DNA of 42,313 bases. Origin: a virus. The stretch lies in IMG/VR virus record IMGVR_UViG_3300034104_003015, positions 1-42,313 of that record; one strand, 5' to 3'. Below, piece after piece: positions 13,730 through 21,215 of the stretch (positions are counted from its first letter, which is position 1; every line of letters starts with the position of its first letter). The position numbers were made by a program, and so were the translations under genes. The notes under the pieces were generated by a model that had not been told where the DNA came from, made no database searches, and saw nothing but the letters and a program-made list of their open reading frames with translations.

Positions 13730-15394
13730 ATGAGTACAATTCAATCATTATTAGAATCAGCTAATCCTTGGAAATCTCTTCAAAGTGATGCAGCTAAATT
13801 ATCTTCTAAATGGTCTAAGACAGGCTTATTAGAAGGTTTAGCAGAGGTAGAATCAAATAATATGTCAATATTATTAGAAAACCAAGCTAAACAATTAGTA
13901 ATGGAGCAATCAGATACAGGTGCTGGTTCGTCAGCTGGTACATTCACACCAGGTCAATCAGAAAACTGGGCAGGTATTGCTTTACCATTAGTAAGAAAAA
14001 TCTTTGCTCAAATCGCAGCAAAAGAATTCGTTTCAGTTCAACCAATGAATATGCCTTCAGGTCTAGTGTTCTTCTTAGATTTCCAATATGGAACAGCTAA
14101 AGATCCATTCTCAGTAGGTGGTTCATTATATGGTGACAGAAACGCAACAGGTCAGTTCCCATTCGCTACACCAGCTCCAGTAGGTGGTTTATATGGAACA
14201 GGTCGTTTCACTTATTCAACTAACCAATTCTCAGCTTCAGCTACTGTATTATCAGGAAGCGCTGTTACAGATGCTACTTTTGCAGATGTAAACTTTAGCG
14301 CTGCTTACTCAGCTTCAGCTGCTGCAGGTGGTATTAAGAAAATTACTGTTGCTAACGCTACATCAACATTACCTAACTTTGATATGGATGCTGTAAGAGG
14401 TTTCATTATTTCTTCAGGTTCAATTGTAACTGCTGATAACTTAAATGAGTTCTTCTCATTCAACTATACAGCTAACACAATTACATTCTTTGTTACAGCT
14501 TCTACAGCAGAATTTGCTGCTACAAGTTCATTTGTTGTTGAATATAACAAAATGACTTTTGATAATAATAGAGGTGATTTCGAAGATTCATCTTCATACG
14601 CTATTCCAAACGCGGCTTCAAACTCAACAATTGTTATCCCAGAAATTAACATCAAGATGCAATCACAAGCCATCACAGCTAAAACTAAAAAGTTAAAGGC
14701 AGTATGGACACCTGAATTTGCTCAAGATTTAAGTGCTTACCAAAACATTGATGCTGAAGCAGAAGTAACAAACATCATGAGTGAGTATATTTCAATGGAA
14801 ATTGATTTAGAAATCTTAGATATGTTAATCGAAGATGCAGCTGCAGGTACAGAATATTGGTCAGCAGAAAACAACCAAGTAATTAACGCTACTAACACTG
14901 CGTTTGTGAATGCTACTTCAGGATTCTACAATACACAAGGTCAGTGGTTCCAAACTTTAGGTACTAAAGTACAAAAATTAAGCAACAAAATTCACCAATT
15001 AACTTTAAGAGGTGGTGCTAACTTCATCGTTACATCTCCAACTGTAGCTACAATCTTAGAAGCAATTCCAGGATTCGCTGCTAACTCAAATGGTGATGCT
15101 GCTCAAATGGAATACGCTTTCGGTGTACAAAAAGCAGGTTCATTAAATGGTAGATATACAATCTACAAAAACCCTTACATGACTCAAAACATCATGTTAA
15201 TGGGTTACAGAGGTTCACAATTCTTAGAAGCTGGTGCTGTATTTGCTCCATACATTCCATTAATCATGACTCCTCTAGTTTATGATCCAGATACATTCAC
15301 ACCAAGAAAAGGTCTATTAACAAGATACGCTAAGAAAATGTTAAGACCAGAATTCTATGGTAAGATCTATGTAGCTGGTTTAAACACTATCTAA
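13730..15394 (+). CDS. 23: Major capsid protein (gp23-like)
   Basis: This 554-aa HK97-fold capsid protein has the gp23 pattern: an N-terminal propeptide, then NWAGIALPLVRKIFAQ and VSVQPMNMPSGLVFFLDFQYG (about residues 79-120), and the C-terminal LMGYRGSQFLEAGAVFAPYI, PLVYDPDTFTPRKGLLTRYA and RPEFYGKIYVAG. A likely gp21 cut is after Glu59 (VME/Q), where T4 gp23 is cut after Glu65. The segment of about residues 165-285 (Ser/Ala/Thr-rich, beta) is probably the insertion domain. The leader is purely A-rich (AAAACTAAAAACCAAAAATT), as expected for a highly expressed gene in a Bacteroidota host. A terminator follows. Confidence 0.97.
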   Translation: MSTIQSLLESANPWKSLQSDAAKLSSKWSKTGLLEGLAEVESNNMSILLENQAKQLVMEQSDTGAGSSAGTFTPGQSENWAGIALPLVRKIFAQIAAKEFVSVQPMNMPSGLVFFLDFQYGTAKDPFSVGGSLYGDRNATGQFPFATPAPVGGLYGTGRFTYSTNQFSASATVLSGSAVTDATFADVNFSAAYSASAAAGGIKKITVANATSTLPNFDMDAVRGFIISSGSIVTADNLNEFFSFNYTANTITFFVTASTAEFAATSSFVVEYNKMTFDNNRGDFEDSSSYAIPNAASNSTIVIPEINIKMQSQAITAKTKKLKAVWTPEFAQDLSAYQNIDAEAEVTNIMSEYISMEIDLEILDMLIEDAAAGTEYWSAENNQVINATNTAFVNATSGFYNTQGQWFQTLGTKVQKLSNKIHQLTLRGGANFIVTSPTVATILEAIPGFAANSNGDAAQMEYAFGVQKAGSLNGRYTIYKNPYMTQNIMLMGYRGSQFLEAGAVFAPYIPLIMTPLVYDPDTFTPRKGLLTRYAKKMLRPEFYGKIYVAGLNTI

Positions 15395-15420
15395 TCCTAG
15401 ATTATTAGAATAAAAAGAAA

Positions 15421-15447
15421 GGACATGCCAATGCATGTCCTTCTTTT
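15421..15447 (+). terminator. Intrinsic terminator after capsid gene
   Basis: GGACATG (15421-15427), loop CCAATG, CATGTCC (15434-15440), then TTCTTTT. A strong end for the capsid transcript. Confidence 0.9.
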
Positions 15448-15454
15448 GTCTACA

Positions 15455-15467
15455 TATTTATAGAAAA
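15455..15467 (+). promoter_or_regulatory. TATTTAT-type motif after capsid terminator
   Basis: TATTTATAGAAAA lies 25 nt before the ATG at 15480, the usual distance. This supports 15480 rather than the phoH ATG (15608) as the first start of the transcript. It is preceded by TTTTGTCTACA, similar to the sequence before the 33441 copy. Confidence 0.5.
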
Positions 15468-15479
15468 CTAATAAGTTTC

Positions 15480-15689
15480 ATGAGTGGAATTATAATAAAG
15501 CCGCTTAATACTAATAATATTATAGATATAATACCTTATATCATTCTTATCTTATCCGTTTCATTAAACGGTCTAATCAACAAATTTATTAATTTAACTA
15601 TTACATTATGGCTTCAAATCATCATGATGACGAGATCTTCAAAGAAAAGAAGAAACCTAAAAATCCTATCAAGTTTAAAATTCAATTAA
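15480..15689 (+). CDS. Small membrane protein overlapping phoH
   Basis: This 69-aa ORF, starting MSGIIIKPLNTNNIIDIIPY, has a hydrophobic stretch at about residues 15-50 that could form one or two membrane segments, then a basic tail (MMTRSSKKRRNLK). Its last 82 bases overlap the start of phoH in another frame. The frame can be opened upstream to 15435, but that start lies inside the terminator hairpin; ATG 15480 sits at the standard distance from the TATTTAT motif. Small size and lack of a known family keep it uncertain. A holin or antiholin-like role is conceivable but not supported directly. Confidence 0.45.
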   Translation: MSGIIIKPLNTNNIIDIIPYIILILSVSLNGLINKFINLTITLWLQIIMMTRSSKKRRNLKILSSLKFN

Positions 15690-16324
15690 ATGAAGAACAA
15701 AAACTAGCAAAACAAAAAATCTTAGAAAACACAGTAACTTTATTAGCAGGGTCAGCAGGTTCAGGAAAGACATTATTAGCATGTCAAATAGCATTAGAAA
15801 AGCTATTTATGAAAGAAGTTGAAAAAGTAATTATTACACGTCCTACAGTATCTAAAGAAGAAATTGGTTTCCTACCAGGAGATTTAAGAGAAAAAATGGA
15901 TCCTTGGGTTCAACCTATTTACCAAAATATGTATTTACTTTATAATAAAGTAGATATAGAAAAACATATAGCAGAAGGTAATATAGAAATTGTACCAGTA
16001 TCATTTATGAGAGGTAGAACATTTGTTAATTCAATTGTTATAGTAGATGAGGCTCAAAACGTGACACATGAACAAATGGAAATGATTGTCACTCGTATTG
16101 GTCTAAACTCTAAAATGATTATATGTGGTGATGATCATCAAGTAGATTTAAAAAATAAACGTGATTCAGGATTTAAATTTTTATACACAGCAGCTAAAAA
16201 AATTAAACAATTAGAAGCTATTAAATTAACTACTAACCATAGAAATCCAATAGTTGATGATTTACTTGATCTTTATACAGATTTCTACGAAACAAGTAGC
16301 CCAGCTGTTAAGACAACTAAATAA
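15608..16324 (+). CDS. phoH: PhoH-like P-loop ATPase
   Basis: This 238-aa cytoplasmic ATPase has Walker A GSAGSGKT (residues 48-55), TRPTVSKEEIGFLPGDLREK (77-96), Walker B IVIVDEAQN (143-151), an ICGDDHQVDLK sensor motif and a THNHRNP-like arginine motif (LTTNHRNPIVDDLL). This is the core PhoH domain, without extra domains. PhoH is widespread in marine and freshwater phages. Its role is unsettled; RNA metabolism and response to phosphate stress have been proposed. Its position between capsid and neck genes, with the TATTTAT-controlled unit, indicates late expression. Confidence 0.95.
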   Translation: MASNHHDDEIFKEKKKPKNPIKFKIQLNEEQKLAKQKILENTVTLLAGSAGSGKTLLACQIALEKLFMKEVEKVIITRPTVSKEEIGFLPGDLREKMDPWVQPIYQNMYLLYNKVDIEKHIAEGNIEIVPVSFMRGRTFVNSIVIVDEAQNVTHEQMEMIVTRIGLNSKMIICGDDHQVDLKNKRDSGFKFLYTAAKKIKQLEAIKLTTNHRNPIVDDLLDLYTDFYETSSPAVKTTK

Positions 16325-16329
16325 TTGAA

Positions 16330-16344
16330 TATTTATAAATAAAA
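16330..16344 (+). promoter_or_regulatory. TATTTAT-type motif before gp13 gene
   Basis: TATTTATAAATAAAA, 21 nt before the ATG at 16351. Confidence 0.5.
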
Positions 16345-16350
16345 CAAAAT

Positions 16351-17562
16351 ATGAATATTCCTATATGGCCAGGTTCTAGCTCATTTGCAGCAGTATCTGC
16401 TTCTTATTACGCCCCAACATCATCAGGTATTCCTCCAACTCCGTTTGGATTTTATGATAACCAGGCTGATTTTAAGACAGACGCTGATAAAGTAGCTATG
16501 TTTGTTACTCGTAGATTAGGCTATCCAATTATGGCGGTAGAATTACAAGATCTTAATATTTATGCTGCTTTTGAAGAAGCAGTAACTACATATGGTAATG
16601 AATTATATGCTTTTCTTACAAGAGATAATTATTTATCTTTTGAAGGAGCTCCTAATACTGTAAATGTTAATACTTCATTAATTACTCCTTCATTAGATGG
16701 TGTTATTAGATTATCTCAACAATATGGTGCGGAAGCTGGTTCAGGTGGTAATGTTACTTGGCATAAAGGTGAATTACAATTACAACCAGGAGTACAAACA
16801 TATGATTTAAAACAATGGGCTATGTCACAAAGTATATCTGGTGGTATAGAAATTAAAAATATTTGGTACCAACCGCCTCCAGCTGTATCTCAATTATTTT
16901 CTCCTTATTTAGGAACTACAGCAGGTGGATTAGGTGGTGTACCCGCAGCTGGAGCTTATGGTTTAGGATATGGTTATACTAACTATTTAATGATTCCTAC
17001 AAGTTTTACAGCGCAAAGTATTCAAGCTATTGAGATGAATAATCAAATTGTTTTATCTCAATATACATTTAATATTCATAACAATGTTTTAACTATATTC
17101 CCTATACCAGGAACTTCAGATGGTTTATTAGATGGAGACGAATATAGACATTCATTATGGTTTGATTATATTAAATTAGAAGAAAGAATAGCAGCTGTAT
17201 TTGCTTCAGGTTCAACTAAAATAACAAATACATCAAATGTTCCTTATGTTAATCCTGATTATGATACAATAAATTCTGTAGGCCGAAGTTGGACATTTGA
17301 ATATACTTTAGCATTAACTAAAGAAATGTTAGGATATGTTAGAGGAAAATATAGTACTGTTCCTATCCCTGATCAAGAAGTAACTTTAAATCAACAAGAC
17401 TTATTAGCTTCAGCTACAGCAACTAAAGACGCTTTAATAACAAGATTAAGAGAGTATTTTGATCAAACATCTCGTCAAGCTTTACTTGAAAGACGAGCCG
17501 CAGAATCAGAAGCAAGAGTAAAAGAAATTAGTCAAGTACCAATGGTAATATTTATAGGATAA
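16351..17562 (+). CDS. 13: Neck protein (gp13-like)
   Basis: This 403-aa protein fits the T4-type neck protein gp13, which with gp14 closes the filled head and provides the site for tail joining. The FVTRRLGYPIMAVELQDLNI segment (about residues 51-70) with YAAFEEAVTTYGNELY is characteristic. LWFDYIKLEERI (about 265-280) is followed by the region with WTFEYTLALTKEMLGYVRGKY, which matches the conserved C-terminal part. A Gly/Ala/Tyr-rich insertion (about residues 185-215, GTTAGGLGGVPAAGAYGLGY) makes it longer than T4 gp13 (309 aa). Its stop shares a base with the gp14 start (TAATG). Confidence 0.87.
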   Translation: MNIPIWPGSSSFAAVSASYYAPTSSGIPPTPFGFYDNQADFKTDADKVAMFVTRRLGYPIMAVELQDLNIYAAFEEAVTTYGNELYAFLTRDNYLSFEGAPNTVNVNTSLITPSLDGVIRLSQQYGAEAGSGGNVTWHKGELQLQPGVQTYDLKQWAMSQSISGGIEIKNIWYQPPPAVSQLFSPYLGTTAGGLGGVPAAGAYGLGYGYTNYLMIPTSFTAQSIQAIEMNNQIVLSQYTFNIHNNVLTIFPIPGTSDGLLDGDEYRHSLWFDYIKLEERIAAVFASGSTKITNTSNVPYVNPDYDTINSVGRSWTFEYTLALTKEMLGYVRGKYSTVPIPDQEVTLNQQDLLASATATKDALITRLREYFDQTSRQALLERRAAESEARVKEISQVPMVIFIG

Positions 17563-18071
17563 TGGCATTATTTGGATCAGCAAGAGATATTTCAATGTTT
17601 AGATATGTTAACCGAGAGTTGCTTGGTGACATTATTACTCAACAAATTGGATATTATAAATATAATCTAAATCAAACTAGAGTAAACATGTATGGAGAAA
17701 ATGTTGAAGGTAAATACTACATTGGTCCAGTTTTATTAAACTGTTTACTTGAAAGAAATGATCAGGCATTCCCTACAAATGATTTTGGTCCTGATTTAAC
17801 TTGGGGTATTAAAGTAGCATTCTTAAGAGATGATTTAGTAGGTGCTAATGTAGTACCTGAAGTAGGTGATATTATAATGTATCAAGAAGGTTACTTTGAA
17901 GTAGACAATATAATTTCAAATCAACAATTTGTAGGTAAAGATCCAGATTATCCATATAGTGTTAACCCACTAAACCCAGGACTAGGAAACTTTGGTTACA
18001 ATGTTTCTATAGTATGTGAAGCACATTATGTTCCACAAGATAAAGTAAATATTACATTAGCAAGAGGATAA
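17562..18071 (+). CDS. 14: Neck protein (gp14-like)
   Basis: This 169-aa protein follows gp13 with a TAATG overlap, as gene 14 follows 13 in T4. It starts MALFGSARDISMFRYVNREL and contains ITQQIGYYKYNLNQTRVNMY, GKYYIGPVLLNCLLER and DIIMYQEGYFEVDNI. These agree with the conserved part of gp14-type proteins. It is shorter than T4 gp14 (256 aa). The role is head completion and head-to-tail joining. The assignment depends on both the motif pattern and the gene order. Confidence 0.82.
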   Translation: MALFGSARDISMFRYVNRELLGDIITQQIGYYKYNLNQTRVNMYGENVEGKYYIGPVLLNCLLERNDQAFPTNDFGPDLTWGIKVAFLRDDLVGANVVPEVGDIIMYQEGYFEVDNIISNQQFVGKDPDYPYSVNPLNPGLGNFGYNVSIVCEAHYVPQDKVNITLARG

Positions 18072-18075
18072 GAGC

Positions 18076-19392
18076 ATGGCAGGAAGAACACCCATACCTA
18101 AAACACAAAAACAATTAAGTGAAGAGCAAATAAAAGCTACTAGCATTGAATATGGTAATCCTAATAAAGCTAATCAACCTAATAGAGGTACTCAAACTTC
18201 ATTTAGAAATGATGATACTAAACCATTTAGTATAGGTATTCAAGATATTGATGAAGCTATAATGTATTATTTTCAAAATGTTATCAGACCTTTTGTAATA
18301 CAAAATAACGAAAGATTACCAGTACCTGTTATATATGGTTCTCCTGAAAAATGGAAAGCTATGCAAAAAGATGGTTACTATAGAGATGTTAATGGAAAAA
18401 TAATGGCTCCTCTTATTATGTTTAAAAGAGGAAATATAGAAAAAAATAGAGGTATAACTAATAAATTAGATGCTAATAATCCAAATAATTATACTGTAAC
18501 ACAAAAACAATACTCACCAGATAATATTTATAGTAATTTTAATGTCTTAACTAATAGAATACCAACAAAAACATATTATGCTTCAGTAGTACCTGATTAT
18601 TTAACAGTAAGTTATACTTGTACTATATTTACATATTATGTAGAACAAATAAATAAAATAATAGAAGCAATAGAATATGCTTCAGATGCTTATTGGGGTA
18701 ATCCAGAAAGATTTCAATTTCAATCTCGTATTGATTCATTTGATTCAACAACTGAATTACAAGATGCTGAAGAAAGATTAGTTAGAAGTACATTTGAAAT
18801 TAGAGTATATGGTTATATAGTACCTGATGTTTTACAAAAAGATCTTAACTCAATTAAGAAATTTTCAAGTAAAAGTAAAATTATTATTAATTTAGAAACA
18901 ACATCTAATTCAAATGACTTTATAAATGGTACAAATACAGATATAGAAGCAGGAGTATTTAATCCTAATGCTAATGTTGTTAATACAAATATTAGATTCT
19001 TAGATCAAGTATCTTTAGCATCATTTGAAACAGGTCCATCATCAGCCGACGTGACAGTATATAATTATCTAGCTTTAAATACAGTAGTAAGTGGAAGTAA
19101 CTTAACTGGTTCATATTCATCAGTTTATCCTGATGGTACAATAGATGGTATATCAACTGCTATTATAAATAACTTTAATACATCTTCAGTACCAGTAAGT
19201 ATAACGGATACAGGAGTTATGAAGTTTAATTTCTATATAAACGGATTATATTTAGAACCACAAGCTATAGTTTCTATAATTAATAGTGGATCAAATGTAA
19301 TATTAACAGTGGACAATCATTTAGCTAATTTCTCAGAACCATTAGACTCAGGAGATGAATTAATAGGAAATGGTAAATTTATAGCAGTATAA
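18076..19392 (+). CDS. 15: Tail terminator / sheath stabiliser (gp15-like)
   Basis: This 438-aa protein contains LPVPVIYGSPEKWKAMQKDG, RDVNGKIMAPLIMFKR, the KQYSPDNIYSNFNVLTN region and VPDYLTVSYTCTIFTYYVEQ, with IEYASDAYWGNPERFQF. This matches the gp15-type tail-completion protein, which in T4 caps the tail tube and sheath and docks to the neck. It follows gp13 and gp14 as in T4. The C-terminal 170 residues (Ser/Asn/Thr-rich, beta) have no counterpart in T4 gp15 (272 aa) and end in LDSGDELIGNGKFIAV. It may carry a fibre-like or neck-decorating domain. Confidence 0.72.
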   Translation: MAGRTPIPKTQKQLSEEQIKATSIEYGNPNKANQPNRGTQTSFRNDDTKPFSIGIQDIDEAIMYYFQNVIRPFVIQNNERLPVPVIYGSPEKWKAMQKDGYYRDVNGKIMAPLIMFKRGNIEKNRGITNKLDANNPNNYTVTQKQYSPDNIYSNFNVLTNRIPTKTYYASVVPDYLTVSYTCTIFTYYVEQINKIIEAIEYASDAYWGNPERFQFQSRIDSFDSTTELQDAEERLVRSTFEIRVYGYIVPDVLQKDLNSIKKFSSKSKIIINLETTSNSNDFINGTNTDIEAGVFNPNANVVNTNIRFLDQVSLASFETGPSSADVTVYNYLALNTVVSGSNLTGSYSSVYPDGTIDGISTAIINNFNTSSVPVSITDTGVMKFNFYINGLYLEPQAIVSIINSGSNVILTVDNHLANFSEPLDSGDELIGNGKFIAV

Positions 19393-19394
19393 TA

Positions 19395-19649
19395 ATGGCA
19401 AGAGTACGATTTAAAAATATAAACCCAACAGGCTCATTTAACATAACAGGAAGTTTAAATGTAGAAGGAACAACTACATTAATACAAACTGATATATCAG
19501 GTTCTGCTTTAATAGTTTCTGGCACTATGGAAATAGTACAAGCAATGATAGGAGCTGAAATTGAAAAAGCAAAATTAACAATACAAAATTTAGGTTCTTT
19601 AGGTGATACAGGTTCACTTAATATTATAGACTTAGGTGGATTTTTTTAA
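19395..19649 (+). CDS. Small fibre-like structural protein
   Basis: This 84-aa protein begins MARVRFKNINPTGSFNITGS and contains LNVEGTTTLIQTDISGSAL, a pattern seen in tail-fibre shafts (SGSLxVxGTT). The C terminus is LGDTGSLNIIDLGGFF. A similar NITGSL.V.G pattern occurs in the three large fibre proteins that follow. It starts 2 nt after the gp15-like gene and is followed by a TATTTAT motif, so it closes the neck operon. Function unknown; a connector between neck/tail and fibres is possible. Confidence 0.65.
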   Translation: MARVRFKNINPTGSFNITGSLNVEGTTTLIQTDISGSALIVSGTMEIVQAMIGAEIEKAKLTIQNLGSLGDTGSLNIIDLGGFF

Positions 19650-19662
19650 TATTTATTACAAA
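19650..19662 (+). promoter_or_regulatory. TATTTAT-type motif before fibre gene
   Basis: TATTTATTACAAA starts on the base after the upstream stop codon, 26 nt before the ATG at 19676. TATATATTACAAA at 27929 is a near match. Confidence 0.45.
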
Positions 19663-19675
19663 CATAGATTAAGAA

Positions 19676-21169
19676 ATGGCTCAAATAATAAAAAATAGAA
19701 GAGGTAGTATAGGAAACGTAAAAGATGTAACTACACAAAATGGTGAAGTTATAGTTGCGTCTGGTTCAATTGGAGACTTATCAGGTCCTTTTATACTTTA
19801 TGGTTCTCCAACACCTTCAGATAATGGTCTAGCTGGTGTTTACAAACCTGCTTCTAAAATTTATCAAGGAGCTAATGTACCAACTATTGCTGTAGGAACA
19901 TATGGTAATGTTTTAGATGGTACTCCATTTTATTCTTCTGCAAGTAAAGCCTTATATATATTAAATGCTGCTGGAAATACTTTAATGGATCTAGCAGGTA
20001 ACTTAAGTGGTTCTGTATTTCCTTATATCATAGCTTCAGGTTCATTTAGTGGTTCATTTCAAGGTAATGGTAGTGGATTAACTGATATTTCTGCTTCAAG
20101 TATAGTAGGTTTAAATCTATCACAAATAGCAACAGGATCCGTTACTGCTTCGGTTAATGTAGATAATATTAGTTATAGAATTATAAGCTCAAGTGTAGAT
20201 TTATTTAGTGTATATAATAATGGTTTAGTAGGTATATCAGGTTCATTAATTGTAATAAATGGTATAACTGGATCTTTATTAGGTACTGCTTCTTACGCTG
20301 ACCAAGCAACAAGTTCTTCATATGCTTTGAGTGCTTCTTATGCTTTTAATTCAACAACAGCATCTTTTGCGTTAAATGCTTTAACAGCTTCATATGTAGC
20401 CTCAGCTTCATATGTTCCTAATTTACAAGAAGTAACAAATCAAGGATCATCTACAACAAATGCTCTAACAATGTCTGGGGCTTTTATTAATGGTAATACT
20501 ATTATAAGTGGTGATTTAGATGTTAATGGTACTATAACTTATATTTCTTCTTCAACTTTATTAATTGGAGATAATATTATAGAAATCAACGTTAATAAAG
20601 CAGCTGGAAATTCAGGAATGATAGTATATGATACTACAGCTCCTTTCACTGCTTCTTTATTATGGGATGCGGCGATAGATAGATGGATAGCTGGTCCTTA
20701 TGGTTCTGAATCAGTAATTATATTAGCTAGTGACACTAGTTCAATGTCAGTAAATTTTGCTAGAACCGCTTCTTACTCTACAACTTTAGGTGCTAGTTTA
20801 ACATCCTCAGCAAATGATCAAGTAAGATTATTAGCTAGTGATGGAGGTACATTATCTACAATTACAGTAAATAATGTTGCTTCATCTTCTTACGCTTTAA
20901 GTGCATCATATGCTTTTAATGCTACTACAGCTTCTTTTGCTTTAACTTCTTCATATGTAAATCCTTTAATACAAAATTTAATAGTTACTGGTTCAGTGAC
21001 AGCTACAACCGGATTTTTTGATGGCACAGGAGCAGGAGCAATACAGTTCGCTTATCTAAATGCTTCAAAACAATTAGCTTATTTAACTCCATCTACCGCA
21101 GGAGATTTAATCCAATGGAATGGAACTGCAATGACTGCTTCAAACCTAATTGACGGAGGTACATTCTAA
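19676..21169 (+). CDS. Tail fibre-like protein
   Basis: This 497-aa protein begins MAQIIKNRRGSIGNVKDVTT, an N-terminal module like the baseplate-attaching ends of phage fibres. The body is rich in short Ser/Ala/Tyr repeats of the type SSSYALSASYAF and TASFALNALTASYVASASYV (two clusters at about residues 210-250 and 400-425), and beta-strand-rich segments such as GDLDVNGTITYIS and SGSLIVINGITGS. The same SYALxASYA pieces appear in the 1900- and 1228-aa fibres. The C terminus, YLTPSTAGDLIQWNGTAMTA, has no chaperone domain. It probably forms a trimeric fibre or the proximal part of one. Confidence 0.75.
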   Translation: MAQIIKNRRGSIGNVKDVTTQNGEVIVASGSIGDLSGPFILYGSPTPSDNGLAGVYKPASKIYQGANVPTIAVGTYGNVLDGTPFYSSASKALYILNAAGNTLMDLAGNLSGSVFPYIIASGSFSGSFQGNGSGLTDISASSIVGLNLSQIATGSVTASVNVDNISYRIISSSVDLFSVYNNGLVGISGSLIVINGITGSLLGTASYADQATSSSYALSASYAFNSTTASFALNALTASYVASASYVPNLQEVTNQGSSTTNALTMSGAFINGNTIISGDLDVNGTITYISSSTLLIGDNIIEINVNKAAGNSGMIVYDTTAPFTASLLWDAAIDRWIAGPYGSESVIILASDTSSMSVNFARTASYSTTLGASLTSSANDQVRLLASDGGTLSTITVNNVASSSYALSASYAFNATTASFALTSSYVNPLIQNLIVTGSVTATTGFFDGTGAGAIQFAYLNASKQLAYLTPSTAGDLIQWNGTAMTASNLIDGGTF

Positions 21170-21172
21170 GTA

Positions 21173-21179
21173 TATTTAT
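21173..21179 (+). promoter_or_regulatory. TATTTAT-type motif before long fibre gene
   Basis: TATTTAT followed by ATAGG, 43 nt before the ATG at 21216, the longest spacing in the window. The palindrome follows directly. Confidence 0.35.
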
Positions 21180-21196
21180 ATAGGACCTATATAGGT
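21178..21196 (+). repeat. Nested palindromes in leader of long fibre gene
   Basis: ATATAGGACCTATAT (21178-21192) is an inverted repeat with one central base, and ACCTATATAGGT (21185-21196) is a perfect 12-bp palindrome that overlaps it. These could be alternative hairpins or a protein-binding site between the promoter-like motif and the fibre start. Confidence 0.45.
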
Positions 21197-21215
21197 ATCT
21201 TTATAAATCATACAT

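Noticed and set aside
15435-15479. Upstream start of the small membrane ORF
   Set aside because: It lies within the capsid terminator stem and before the TATTTAT motif, so it would not be transcribed from that promoter.
19641-19649. Run of seven T just before the stop of the 84-aa protein, as a frameshift site
   Set aside because: A shift leads only to a few extra codons before another stop, and no overlapping frame continues into a domain.
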